DNA from: Sphingomonas soli NBRC 100801
GTDB taxonomy: Bacteria; Pseudomonadota; Alphaproteobacteria; Sphingomonadales; Sphingomonadaceae
Length of the DNA stretch: 64,000 nt
NCBI RefSeq assembly: GCF_001591025.1
Contig: NZ_BCTZ01000009.1
Coordinates: 124,001-188,000, forward strand
Reading direction: 5' to 3'
The notes under the pieces were generated by a model that worked only from the letters and a program-made list of their open reading frames with translations, was not told the DNA's origin and did no database searches. Position numbers and translations under genes: made by a program. Below, one piece after another: positions 10,724 to 18,340 of this stretch (its first letter is position 1; each line of letters opens with the position of its first letter).

Positions 10724-10746
10724 TTATTCTTTGACGCCCCTTAGGG

Positions 10747-11328
10747 TCACATGCCCTTGATGCGATCCAGATGCATCTGGACGACCTTGCTGGTCTCCGC
10801 CGCAAAGGTCTTGAGCGCAGGCACGTCGCCATTGGCGGCATAGTCCTTCATCGCCGCCAGCGCCTTTTCGTGCGCCGCCACCTGCTGCGCCTTGTACGCC
10901 GTATCGAACGCAGCACCGGTCGCGTCGCGCAAGACGGCCAGATTGGCTTCCTGCTCGGCGTTCAGCGCCGGGTTGGGCGTGATCGCCGGGCTCGCCTTCG
11001 CGCCCGCGGCCTTCAGCTTCTCGGTGGATTCGGTGTGGCCTTTGACCATCATCGCACCGAAGTCCTTGAGCGCCTGGCTGGTGGCTTTTTCCTGCGCGAG
11101 CTTGCCTGCTTCGACTTCATACCAGTCGCTCGCGCCCGCCATGTCGGCGAAGGCCTGACCCGCCGATACCGGCATGGCGGCCATCGTCCCATTGCCCATG
11201 TCCATGTTCTCCATGGGAACCGGGCTTTCCATCGTGGTGAGGTTGGTGGTGCTCGTCGTCTCGTTGCTGCTGCACGCTGCGAGCGCAAGCACGGGCGCAA
11301 GGCCCAGGGCCATCGTCTTGATATGCAT
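10747..11328 (-). CDS. DUF4142 family lipoprotein
   Basis: The 193-residue product has a lipoprotein signal peptide with lipobox LAAC near residues 16-19, a Met-rich linker, then the ferritin-like helical DUF4142 domain (residues ~57-190; AGASDWYEVEAGKLAQEKA, then VQMHLDRIKG). Family members are envelope proteins of unknown function. It is a single gene, convergent with bactofilin and divergent from the GFA-family gene. Confidence 0.88.
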   Translation of the reverse strand: MHIKTMALGLAPVLALAACSSNETTSTTNLTTMESPVPMENMDMGNGTMAAMPVSAGQAFADMAGASDWYEVEAGKLAQEKATSQALKDFGAMMVKGHTESTEKLKAAGAKASPAITPNPALNAEQEANLAVLRDATGAAFDTAYKAQQVAAHEKALAAMKDYAANGDVPALKTFAAETSKVVQMHLDRIKGM

Positions 11329-11418
11329 GTTGCAATTCCTCCTGCTGCGCGCTCAACGAAGCGCCGCCCTTAGCGTTCCCCATTGCCCGGCAACGCGCTT
11401 GCGCGCATGACAGGCACC

Positions 11419-11874
11419 ATGAACAGCGCATCATTGCCGGTCGAAGGAAGCTGCCGGTGCGGCAGGCTTCGCATCCGCGTCAGCCAGCCGCCGGTGATGA
11501 CGATGGCCTGCCATTGCACGGGCTGCCAGAAGATGTCGGCAAGCGCCTTCTCGCTGACCGCGATCATCCCCGAAGCCGGCTTCGAAGTTCTGGCGGGCGA
11601 CCCGGTGATCGGCGGGCTCCACGGCCAGGACGCGCAGCATCACCATTGCGACTGGTGCAAGAGCTGGGTGTTCACGCGCTCGCCCCACGCGGCAGGCTTC
11701 GTCAATGTACGCCCGACCATGCTGGGTGTGGCCGAATGGTGCACGCCCTTCGTCGAGACCTTCACCAGCGAGGGGCTCGGCTGGGCCAAGACCTCAGCGA
11801 AGCACAGCTATCCGGCCTTCCCGCCAATGGAGGCGTTCGGGCCGCTCATGGCGGAATATGCCGCCACGCGCTGA
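11419..11874 (+). CDS. GFA / CENP-V family zinc-binding protein
   Basis: The product (151 residues from the chosen ATG) shows the zinc-ligand Cys pattern of the GFA family: CRCG near the N terminus, CHCTGC about 20 residues later, and CDWC in the middle. The name comes from glutathione-dependent formaldehyde activation, but most members are of unknown activity. I prefer the ATG at 11419 because an AGG lies just upstream; an in-frame ATG at 11407 is possible. It converges with the DUF3140 gene. Confidence 0.85.
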   Translation: MNSASLPVEGSCRCGRLRIRVSQPPVMTMACHCTGCQKMSASAFSLTAIIPEAGFEVLAGDPVIGGLHGQDAQHHHCDWCKSWVFTRSPHAAGFVNVRPTMLGVAEWCTPFVETFTSEGLGWAKTSAKHSYPAFPPMEAFGPLMAEYAATR

Positions 11875-11881
11875 GCGCGCC

Positions 11882-12229
11882 CTACGCCTTCAGCGGGTCA
11901 TGCCCCCAGTTCATCAGCGAATAGCGCCAACGCGAGAAGGGCACGCGAAATTCGTCATGCGGCCCCTGCCCCCGGTGCCGCCGCACAAACCCGACGACCT
12001 TGCGCATATGCGCGTAATCCGCAGCGTCGAGCGCAGCCTTGCCCGTCCGCAATATCTGCACGATCCGCCGGCCCGACGCATGCCCGACGCTCTCGGTCTC
12101 GCCCGGCCGCCGATAGCCGACCGTCCGGCTCTCATCCGTCTCCAGCCACGCCTCGATCTCGTCGGCGGTCATGTTCACCGCTTCGTGAAAGGCGCGATAG
12201 ACTGATTCGTGATCGTCGCGGGCCGCCAC
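11882..12229 (-). CDS. DUF3140 family protein
   Basis: The 115-residue product matches DUF3140: an acidic N terminus (FHEAVNMTADEIEAWLETDES), the hallmark ESVGHASGRRIVQIL segment and a basic KVVGFVRRHRGQGP stretch. These proteins are sometimes annotated as DNA-binding, but function is not established. It starts one base after lpdA ends, so both are probably co-transcribed. Confidence 0.82.
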   Translation of the reverse strand: MAARDDHESVYRAFHEAVNMTADEIEAWLETDESRTVGYRRPGETESVGHASGRRIVQILRTGKAALDAADYAHMRKVVGFVRRHRGQGPHDEFRVPFSRWRYSLMNWGHDPLKA

Positions 12230-12230
12230 C

Positions 12231-13631
12231 TCAGATATGCAGCGCCTTTCCGTAGGCCCCCAGCACGCTCTCGTGCATCATCTCGGAGAGCGTCGGGTGC
12301 GGGAACACCGTCTCCATCAATTCGGCCTCGGTGGTCTCCAGCGTCTTGCCGATCGTGTAGCCCTGGATCAGCTCGGTCACTTCCGCGCCGATCATGTGTG
12401 CGCCCAGCAACTCGCCGGTCTTTGCGTCGAACACAGTCTTGATAAAGCCTTCCGCCTCGCCCAGCGCGATCGCCTTGCCGTTGCCGATGAAGGGGAAGTT
12501 GCCGACCTTTACCTGATAGCCCGCTTCCTTCGCCTTGGCTTCGGTCAGGCCGACGCTGGCGATCTGCGGGTGGCAATAGGTGCAGCCCGGGATGTTCTTC
12601 GGGTCCATCGCGTGCGGGTGGTTGCCCGCGATCGCCTCGGCGGCGATGACGCCCTCATGGCTCGCCTTGTGCGCCAGCCAGGGCGGCGCGGTGATATCGC
12701 CGATCGCATAGAGGCCGTCGACATTGGTCTTGCAGTCCGGCCCGGTGATCAGGAAGCCGCGATCGTTCACTTCGACACCCAGCTCCTTGAGCCCCAGATC
12801 CTCGGTGTTGGGCACGATGCCGATCGCGACGATGACATGGCTGAACTCGCTAGTCTCGGCCTTGCCGTCCTTCCCGGTGATCGTGGCTTTCACGCCGCCG
12901 GATCCCGCCTCGATCTTGTCGATCTTGGCGCTCGTCTTGATCTTCATGCCCTGCTTGGTCAGCGACTTTTCGAGGAACGCCGAAACATCGGCATCCTCTA
13001 CCGGCACGATGCGGTCCATCATCTCAACGACCGTCACGTCCGCGCCCATGTCGTTATAGAAGGACGCGAACTCGATCCCGATCGCGCCCGATCCGATGAC
13101 GAGCAGCTTGCCGGGCATCTCGGCGGGGGTCATCGCATGGCGATAGGTCCAGACGCGCTTGCCGTCCGCCGGCAGGTTCGGCAGATCGCGCGCCCGCGCG
13201 CCGGTGGCGAGGATGATGTTCTTCGCGGTCAGCTCGGTCGTCTTGCCGTCCGCACCGGTGACGCTCAGCTTGCCCTTCCCCGTCAGCTTGCCGGTGCCCA
13301 TGTGCACGGCAATCTTGTTCTTCTTCATCAGGTGCGTGACGCCCGCATTGAGCTGCTTCGCCACGCCGCGCGAGCGCTTCACCACCGCATCCAGGTCCGC
13401 GCTGATCTTCTCGGCCGCCAGGCCGTAATCCTTGGCGTGCTGCATATAGTGGAAGATCTCCGCCGAGCGCAGCAGTGCCTTGGTCGGAATGCATCCCCAG
13501 TTGAGGCAGATGCCGCCGAGCAGTTCGCGCTCGACGATCGCGGTCTTCAGGCCCAGCTGGCTCGCCCGGATCGCGGCGACATAGCCGCCGGGGCCGGAGC
13601 CGAGCACGATGACGTCGTAGGATTCAGGCAA
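12231..13631 (-). CDS. lpdA: Dihydrolipoyl dehydrogenase (E3)
   Basis: E3 reoxidises dihydrolipoamide on 2-oxoacid dehydrogenase complexes with NAD+. The 466-residue product has the FAD-binding GSGPGGYVAA (residues ~11-20), the redox-active disulfide GGICLNWGCIPTK (Cys42, Cys47), an NAD-binding IGSGAIGIEFASF segment and the C-terminal interface domain with HPHPTLSEMMHE. The E2 gene pdhC is upstream on the same strand, separated by a small membrane gene, a thioesterase and the DUF559 unit. The E1 genes are not in the window. Confidence 0.97.
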   Translation of the reverse strand: MPESYDVIVLGSGPGGYVAAIRASQLGLKTAIVERELLGGICLNWGCIPTKALLRSAEIFHYMQHAKDYGLAAEKISADLDAVVKRSRGVAKQLNAGVTHLMKKNKIAVHMGTGKLTGKGKLSVTGADGKTTELTAKNIILATGARARDLPNLPADGKRVWTYRHAMTPAEMPGKLLVIGSGAIGIEFASFYNDMGADVTVVEMMDRIVPVEDADVSAFLEKSLTKQGMKIKTSAKIDKIEAGSGGVKATITGKDGKAETSEFSHVIVAIGIVPNTEDLGLKELGVEVNDRGFLITGPDCKTNVDGLYAIGDITAPPWLAHKASHEGVIAAEAIAGNHPHAMDPKNIPGCTYCHPQIASVGLTEAKAKEAGYQVKVGNFPFIGNGKAIALGEAEGFIKTVFDAKTGELLGAHMIGAEVTELIQGYTIGKTLETTEAELMETVFPHPTLSEMMHESVLGAYGKALHI

Positions 13632-14097
13632 GGAAAGCGTCCTTCTTATGCCCCTCTCCCCTTGAGGGAGAGGGAGGGGCCCAAGCCAAAGGCTTGGGAG
13701 GGTGAGGGCTTGAGATAGCAGCCCAAATCGCGGTTTTGACTGCCTCTATGTCATCGAGAACCGCGTTGTTCCACACGCGAAATACGCGGCATCCCTTCTC
13801 TGTCAGAAAGGCATCGCGGCGAGCATCATGATCGTTATCCAGATGCTGCGATCCGTCCGCTTCAACGATCAGCCGATGTTCCTGACAGATGAAATCCACG
13901 ATATAAGGGCCGATCGGCTGTTGCCGACGAAATTTGGCGCCATTTAATCGCCCGCCGCGCAGATGGGTCCAGAGAACGCGCTCGCTTTCGGTAGGCGCCT
14001 TTCGCATGGCCTTGGCGCGCTTCAACGTGAGGTCGTCGTAGCCGCGCACGCCCTCACCCTCCCGCCGCTTCGCGGCGGGCCCCTTCCTCTCCCTCAA
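13624..14097 (-). CDS. DUF559 (Vsr-like endonuclease fold) protein in a repeat-bounded unit
   Basis: The predicted 157-residue product has the DUF559 core: KAMRKAPTESERVLWTHLR, then FRRQQPIGPYIVDFIC, LIVEADGSQH and VFRVWNNAVL, the acidic and His residues of the Vsr/restriction-endonuclease-like fold. Function is not established. Both ends are encoded by the flanking inverted repeats (N-terminal ~17 residues from 14050-14108, C-terminal ~20 from 13651-13709), so the true start may be internal (for example the GTG at codon 18). The stop overlaps lpdA by 8 bases. By hand count 13741-13920 is about 54% GC, lower than the flanking genes. Confidence 0.75.
   Translation of the reverse strand: MRERKGPAAKRREGEGVRGYDDLTLKRAKAMRKAPTESERVLWTHLRGGRLNGAKFRRQQPIGPYIVDFICQEHRLIVEADGSQHLDNDHDARRDAFLTEKGCRVFRVWNNAVLDDIEAVKTAIWAAISSPHPPKPLAWAPPSPSRGEGHKKDAFLA
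13651..13709. repeat. Left inverted copy of CCCCTCTCCCC repeat flanking DUF559 gene
   Basis: A 59-base unit beginning CCCCTCTCCCCTTGAGGGAG and ending GGGAGGGTGAGGGC. It contains two hairpins, one of the CTCTCCC/GGGAGAG type and one of AAGCC/GGCTT. It is a close inverted match of 14050-14108. Confidence 0.85.
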
Positions 14098-14108
14098 GGG
14101 GAGAGGGG
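14050..14108. repeat. Right inverted copy of CCCCTCTCCCC repeat flanking DUF559 gene
   Basis: The reverse complement reads CCCCTCTCCCCTTGAGGGAG, then an AGGAAGGGGCCC stretch, a GCCGC-GAA-GCGGC hairpin and GGGAGGGTGAGGGC, nearly identical to the left copy except for the inner hairpin. It overlaps both the thioesterase 3' end and the DUF559 5' end. Confidence 0.85.
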
Positions 14109-14473
14109 TCCGGAACGTCCACCGCCCGCGGCTTGCGGTTCTCGTCGATCGCCACGAAGGTGAACTGCGCCTGCGTCACCTTCTGCACCGCCTCGCCATG
14201 GCGTTCGCGGCGCCACGCCTCGACGGCGATCACCATCGACGAGCGCCCGACGCTGACGATCTCCGCATAGACCGAGACTTCATCGCCCACCGCCACCGGC
14301 GCATGGAACTGCATGCCGTCCATCGCGACCGTCACCGCGCGGCCCTTGGCCCGGCGCGCCGCGACCAGCCCGGCGGCCAGATCCATCTGCCCGACCAGCC
14401 AGCCGCCGAAGATGTCGCCATAGGCATTGGCGTCCGCCGGCATCGCGCTCACGCGGATCGCAGGCTGGCTCAT
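14054..14473 (-). CDS. Acyl-CoA thioesterase, YciA-like hotdog fold
   Basis: The product hydrolyses acyl-CoA thioesters. From the ATG at 14473 it is 139 residues and begins MSQPAIRVSAMPADANAYGD, followed by IFGGWLVGQMDLAAG and the hotdog sheet to QAQFTFVAID. An upstream ATG at 14491 overlaps the stop of the small membrane gene and is also possible. The last ~20 residues (SPLEGEEGARREAAGG) are encoded by the inserted repeat, so the natural C terminus has been replaced. Confidence 0.88.
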   Translation of the reverse strand: MSQPAIRVSAMPADANAYGDIFGGWLVGQMDLAAGLVAARRAKGRAVTVAMDGMQFHAPVAVGDEVSVYAEIVSVGRSSMVIAVEAWRRERHGEAVQKVTQAQFTFVAIDENRKPRAVDVPDPSPLEGEEGARREAAGG

Positions 14474-14483
14474 CGGCCGAGTC

Positions 14484-14711
14484 TCAGCCATCCGCTGGTG
14501 CACCCGGTGCGCCGCCAAGCTTCGCCTTGTCCGCTGCATAGGCCCGGCGCAGCGGCCCTACGCCCATCGCCACCACCGCGATCATCGCGACATAGGTGAC
14601 CAGCCAGATATCCTTCTTGGCGAGCGGATAGGACCAGGCCGAAAGCGACGCGATCACATATGCCGCAACCAGCCCGATCGCGATGTGCAGCACTTCGATC
14701 AGGACGCGCAT
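14484..14711 (-). CDS. Small two-helix membrane protein
   Basis: Not recognised. The 75-residue product has two membrane segments (residues ~4-25 and 37-55) separated by a short SYPLAKKD loop, then a basic tail. It lies 13 bases after pdhC and close to or overlapping the thioesterase start, in an apparent operon. Confidence 0.65.
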   Translation of the reverse strand: MRVLIEVLHIAIGLVAAYVIASLSAWSYPLAKKDIWLVTYVAMIAVVAMGVGPLRRAYAADKAKLGGAPGAPADG

Positions 14712-14724
14712 CGGCTCGCTCCCG

Positions 14725-16008
14725 TCAGGCGATCATGCCCATCGGAGCTTCGACCAGCTCCTTGAACACCTTCATCAGCTCGGCGCCGTCTGCCCCGTCG
14801 ATCGCGCGGTGATCGAAGCTGCCGGTCGCCGACATCACCGTCGCCACGCCCAGCGCGTCGTCGATCACATAAGGCCGCTTCTCGCCCGCGCCGATCGCCA
14901 TGATCATGCCCTGCGGCGGATTGATCACCGCTTCGAACTGCTTGATCCCGAACATGCCCATGTTGGACAGGCTGGCAGTGCCGCCCTGATACTCGGCAGG
15001 CTGGAGCTTGCCTTCCTTGGCGCGGCCCGCAAGGTCCTTCATCTGGGTCGAGATCGCCGAGACGCTGATGCCCGCCGCATCGCGGATGATCGGCGTGATC
15101 AGGCCCGTCGGGGTCGATACCGCGACCGACACGTCTGCGCGCGAATATTTGATCAATTTGTCGCCGGTATAGGTGACGTTGCACTTGGGCGTCTGGATCA
15201 GCGCGACGCCCAGCGCCTTGATCAGCAGATCGTTGACCGACAGCTTCACGCCGCGCGGCTCCAGCGCCTTGTTGAGCTCCGAGCGCAGCTTGAGCAGCGC
15301 GTCGAGCCGGATATCCACGGTCAGATAGATATGCGGGATCGTCTGCTTGGATTCGGTCAGGCGGCGCGCGATCGTCTTGCGGATGTTGGAGAGCTTCTCC
15401 TCCTCGTGGGGGATCGTCTCGTCATACCATACGGCCTTGGCCTCAACCGGAGCAGCTGCGGCGGCGGCAGGTGCCGGCGCGGAAGCTTCCGCCTTCGCGG
15501 CAGGCGCTGCACCCGGCATGGCGCCTTCGAGATCGGCCTTCACGATCCGGCCGTTCGGGCCCGAACCGGTCACACTGGAAAGATCGAAGCCCTTTTCCGC
15601 GGCGATGCGCTTGGCCAGCGGGCTCGCCTTGATGCGCTCGCCCGCTGCCTTCGGAGCAGCGGCGGGAGCCGGGGCTGCGGGCGTCGGCGTCTCCACCTTC
15701 GCAGTCGGCGCAGGAGCAGCCTCTGCCTTGGCGGGAGCAGGTGCGGGGGCCGGGGCTTCTTCGCCGCCCTCGCCCGCCATCACCGCGATCACGGTGCCGA
15801 CCTTCACATTATCGGTGCCTTCGGGAACCGTGATCTTGGCGATCACGCCTTCGTCCACGGCTTCGAATTCCATCGTCGCCTTGTCGGTCTCGATCTCGGC
15901 AAGCAGATCGCCCGACTTCACGGTGTCGCCTTCCTTGACCAGCCATTTGGCGAGCGTGCCTTCCTCCATCGTCGGAGAGAGGGCCGGCATCTTGATTTCG
16001 ATTCCCAT
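14725..16008 (-). CDS. pdhC: Pyruvate dehydrogenase E2, dihydrolipoamide acetyltransferase
   Basis: E2 forms the core of the complex and transfers acetyl groups to CoA. The 427-residue product has one lipoyl domain (residues 1-75; lipoylated Lys in ETDKATMEF, Lys43), an Ala/Pro-rich linker, a peripheral-subunit-binding domain ([16 protein letters not shown], then [14 protein letters not shown]), a second linker, and the catalytic domain with the [15 protein letters not shown] motif near the C terminus. Length and order fit the alphaproteobacterial PDH E2. The E3 gene lies downstream. Confidence 0.95.
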   Translation of the reverse strand: MGIEIKMPALSPTMEEGTLAKWLVKEGDTVKSGDLLAEIETDKATMEFEAVDEGVIAKITVPEGTDNVKVGTVIAVMAGEGGEEAPAPAPAPAKAEAAPAPTAKVETPTPAAPAPAAAPKAAGERIKASPLAKRIAAEKGFDLSSVTGSGPNGRIVKADLEGAMPGAAPAAKAEASAPAPAAAAAAPVEAKAVWYDETIPHEEEKLSNIRKTIARRLTESKQTIPHIYLTVDIRLDALLKLRSELNKALEPRGVKLSVNDLLIKALGVALIQTPKCNVTYTGDKLIKYSRADVSVAVSTPTGLITPIIRDAAGISVSAISTQMKDLAGRAKEGKLQPAEYQGGTASLSNMGMFGIKQFEAVINPPQGMIMAIGAGEKRPYVIDDALGVATVMSATGSFDHRAIDGADGAELMKVFKELVEAPMGMIA

Positions 16009-16124
16009 GGGGCTTCCCGTATTCAGGCTGACAAAGCCCTTTCGCGCCGCCCTGCCGCAGGGTCAAGGCCGCTTGCGCCAAACACAATCGCAAGGCAGTC
16101 ATGCGGATAGAGGGGATCAGGCGC

Positions 16125-16580
16125 ATGCGCACCTATCTGGTGGTGATTGACGATAGCCCGGAGGCGGAGATCGCCTTGCGCTTCGCTGCGCGCCGCGCGG
16201 TGAAGACCGGGGGCAACGTCGAGATTCTGGCGCTTATTCCGCGTCAGGAGTTCGTTGCCTGGGGCGGCGTGATGGCGACGATCGAAGAGGAAGCGCGGCA
16301 GCGGGCCGAGGCTTTGGTCGCGCGCGCAGCTGGAACCCTGCTCAGCGAATCGGGGATCACGCCTTCGATCACGCTCCGCGACGACGATGGCCCCTCCGTG
16401 GTGCGCGCGATGATCGCCGCCAATCCCGATATCGCGGCGCTCGTCATCGGAGCCGCGGCCAGCGGCCCGCCCGGTCCTCTGGTGTCGCATTTCTCGGGGC
16501 ACGATGCCGGCGCGATGCGCGTGCCGGTGATGATCATCCCCGGCTCGCTCGATATGGAAGCGATCGACCGGCTCAGCTGA
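16125..16580 (+). CDS. Universal stress protein (UspA fold)
   Basis: A 151-residue single-domain Usp: TYLVVIDDSPEAEIALRFAAR at the N terminus and a C-terminal VPVMIIPGS strand. The nucleotide-binding G-2x-G-9x-G loop is not well conserved (GAAASGPPG is present). The ATG at 16125 is preferred over one at 16101 because of its GAGGGG ribosome-binding site. It is divergent from pdhC. Confidence 0.85.
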   Translation: MRTYLVVIDDSPEAEIALRFAARRAVKTGGNVEILALIPRQEFVAWGGVMATIEEEARQRAEALVARAAGTLLSESGITPSITLRDDDGPSVVRAMIAANPDIAALVIGAAASGPPGPLVSHFSGHDAGAMRVPVMIIPGSLDMEAIDRLS

Positions 16581-16614
16581 GCATTGGACTTTGGCCCATC
16601 AAAATTAATTGAGC

Positions 16615-16695
16615 GTCATCCCCGCGAAAGCGGGGACCCAGAGCCAAGCAGGGTGTCTCATGGTAATCTTGTATCCCCGCTTTCACGGGGATGAC
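16615..16695. repeat. Dispersed palindromic repeat, GTCATCCCCGC type
   Basis: Starts GTCATCCCCGCGAAAGCGGGG and ends with a CCCCGC...GCGGGG-like arm before ATGAC; two palindromic arms are about 40 bases apart. Its relatives are at 25191 and 30874. It fills most of the gap between the Usp and RcnB-like genes. Confidence 0.8.
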
Positions 16696-16710
16696 GGATG
16701 ATCCCGAACG

Positions 16711-17652
16711 CTAGCGGCAGACGCACCGGCAACAGGCCGGGCGCGGCTTGGCGCGCTTGGGCGGTGCCGCGCGGCGGACCACGCGGCGCGGCGTCGCCCG
16801 CACATAGCTGGTCGTCACCACGGTTTCCTCGATGATCTCTTCCTCGACGATCGTCGTGGTCGTCGTGGTCGGAATGACGATCACCGATGAGGAGGTGACC
16901 GGCGCACCGTAATAATAGCTGCCCTGCATGTAGCTTGCGCCATAATTGGCCCCATAGCCCTGCTGCACGGCCGGCGGGCCATAGGCAGCAGGCGGCGCAT
17001 ATCCGCCCTGATATTGCTGCTGGCCGTAATAGAGGTTGGGATCGACCGGCTGGATCGCCGCGCCCGCGCTCGAATAGCTGTAGCTGCTCGAACTGGAATG
17101 GCTGCCGCCCGCATAGGCACCGGCACCGGCCCAGGCGATGCCGCCCACCGTATCCCACACATTGCCGCGATCATCGACCAGCACGGCGTCGTTATAATAG
17201 CGGATCCAGCGATAGCCGCGCGGCGGTGCGGACAGGCCGAAGCTCAGATAGTCGGGGATGCCGAATGCGCCCTGCATCCAGTAACCGGGCATCTGATGGC
17301 CGCGGCCAAGGCGGCGATACGCACCCCAGCCGCCCGGCGCCTGCGTGCCGCCATACCATTGGCCTTCGATCTCATAGCCCCAGCGATTCGGATCGTTCAG
17401 CCGCGCGATGTTCCGGCTCGGCGGCAGCGCCATCCAGCGTCCGTCCTGCCACACGCGCGGTCCCGCCGTCGGCACCTGCCCCTGTGGGGCCTGCTGCGCG
17501 ACGAACGGCGGCGGAGCGCCATATTGCTGCGGGGGCGGTCCATAGGTCGCGCCGCCGGGCGCCGGGATTGGCGCGCCATAGCCCTGGGCCGCAGCCGGGC
17601 CCGCAGCGCCCAGCGCTACCGCCGAAATGGCTGCCATCATCCAGAAACGCAT
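16711..17652 (-). CDS. RcnB-family periplasmic protein with Cys-rich tail
   Basis: The 313-residue product has a signal peptide ending near AAAQG (residue ~23), a Gly/Pro/Gln-rich first part, an RcnB-like motif (GYRWIRYYNDAVLVDDRGNVWDTV in part, residues ~145-168), a Ser/Tyr-rich stretch, a Thr/Glu run (TTTTTT, EEEIIEE) and a basic C terminus ending CCRCVCR. RcnB proteins are linked to nickel/cobalt homeostasis in enterobacteria, but many alphaproteobacterial members are uncharacterised. The tail could bind metal. Confidence 0.8.
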   Translation of the reverse strand: MRFWMMAAISAVALGAAGPAAAQGYGAPIPAPGGATYGPPPQQYGAPPPFVAQQAPQGQVPTAGPRVWQDGRWMALPPSRNIARLNDPNRWGYEIEGQWYGGTQAPGGWGAYRRLGRGHQMPGYWMQGAFGIPDYLSFGLSAPPRGYRWIRYYNDAVLVDDRGNVWDTVGGIAWAGAGAYAGGSHSSSSSYSYSSAGAAIQPVDPNLYYGQQQYQGGYAPPAAYGPPAVQQGYGANYGASYMQGSYYYGAPVTSSSVIVIPTTTTTTIVEEEIIEETVVTTSYVRATPRRVVRRAAPPKRAKPRPACCRCVCR

Positions 17653-17766
17653 CGCGATACTCCTTCGCCCAACCGAGCCCGCCCGCTCTTATGGTTGACG
17701 AAAGGTTACCGCGTTGGCCGCGATGCGGCGAATCCGTTTGATGCTTAACGGCGTCCCGATACGGGA

Positions 17767-18255
17767 TCAGTCCCGCGCCAGCCTCGGCGCAAGTATGCGC
17801 ATCAGCGCTTCGCATCCCGCCGCATCGCCCGCGTCGAACCGCGCCGGGCTGGGGCTGTCCAGATCGAGCACGCCGATCAGCTCGCCCTGATGGACGATCG
17901 GCACGACCAGCTCGGATCGGCTCGCGGCGTCACAGGCGATATGGCCGGGAAAAGCATGCACGTCCTCCACCAATTGCGTCTCCCGGGTCGCCGCCGCCGC
18001 ACCGCACACGCCCTTGCCAAACGGGATGCGGATGCACGCCGCCTTGCCCTGGAACGGCCCGAGCACCAGCTCGCCGCCCACATTCCGGTAAAATCCCGCC
18101 CAGTTGAGATCGGGCAGATATTGGCAGATCAGCGCCGATACGTTCGCCATGTTGGCGATCGCATCCGGCTCGTCGGCGGTCAGCGAATCGAGCGCGGCCG
18201 CCAGATCGCGATAGAGTTCGGACTTGGATGAAGCGGTCACGGTGAAATCGTACAT
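17767..18255 (-). CDS. msrC: Free methionine-(R)-sulfoxide reductase (GAF)
   Basis: The enzyme reduces free Met-R-sulfoxide using a GAF-domain Cys relay. The 162-residue product has the three conserved Cys at 74, 84 and 108, with the same 10- and 24-residue spacing as E. coli fRMsr (84, 94, 118), and the family segments NWAGFY and ELVVPI. It is divergent from the Hsp70-like gene. Confidence 0.92.
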   Translation of the reverse strand: MYDFTVTASSKSELYRDLAAALDSLTADEPDAIANMANVSALICQYLPDLNWAGFYRNVGGELVLGPFQGKAACIRIPFGKGVCGAAAATRETQLVEDVHAFPGHIACDAASRSELVVPIVHQGELIGVLDLDSPSPARFDAGDAAGCEALMRILAPRLARD

Positions 18256-18340
18256 GCACGCGATGTAGGCGCGACCCGGCGTTTGCGAAAGCGCGCGCTA
18301 GATGCAATAGGCGCCGCCCCCCAAGATTCGGAGAAGCACC

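Noticed and set aside
14683..16110. Long plus-strand frame opposite pdhC
   Set aside because: It is His/Arg-rich and has no domain pattern. The minus strand encodes an intact E2 with lipoyl and catalytic motifs. High GC gives long antisense frames.
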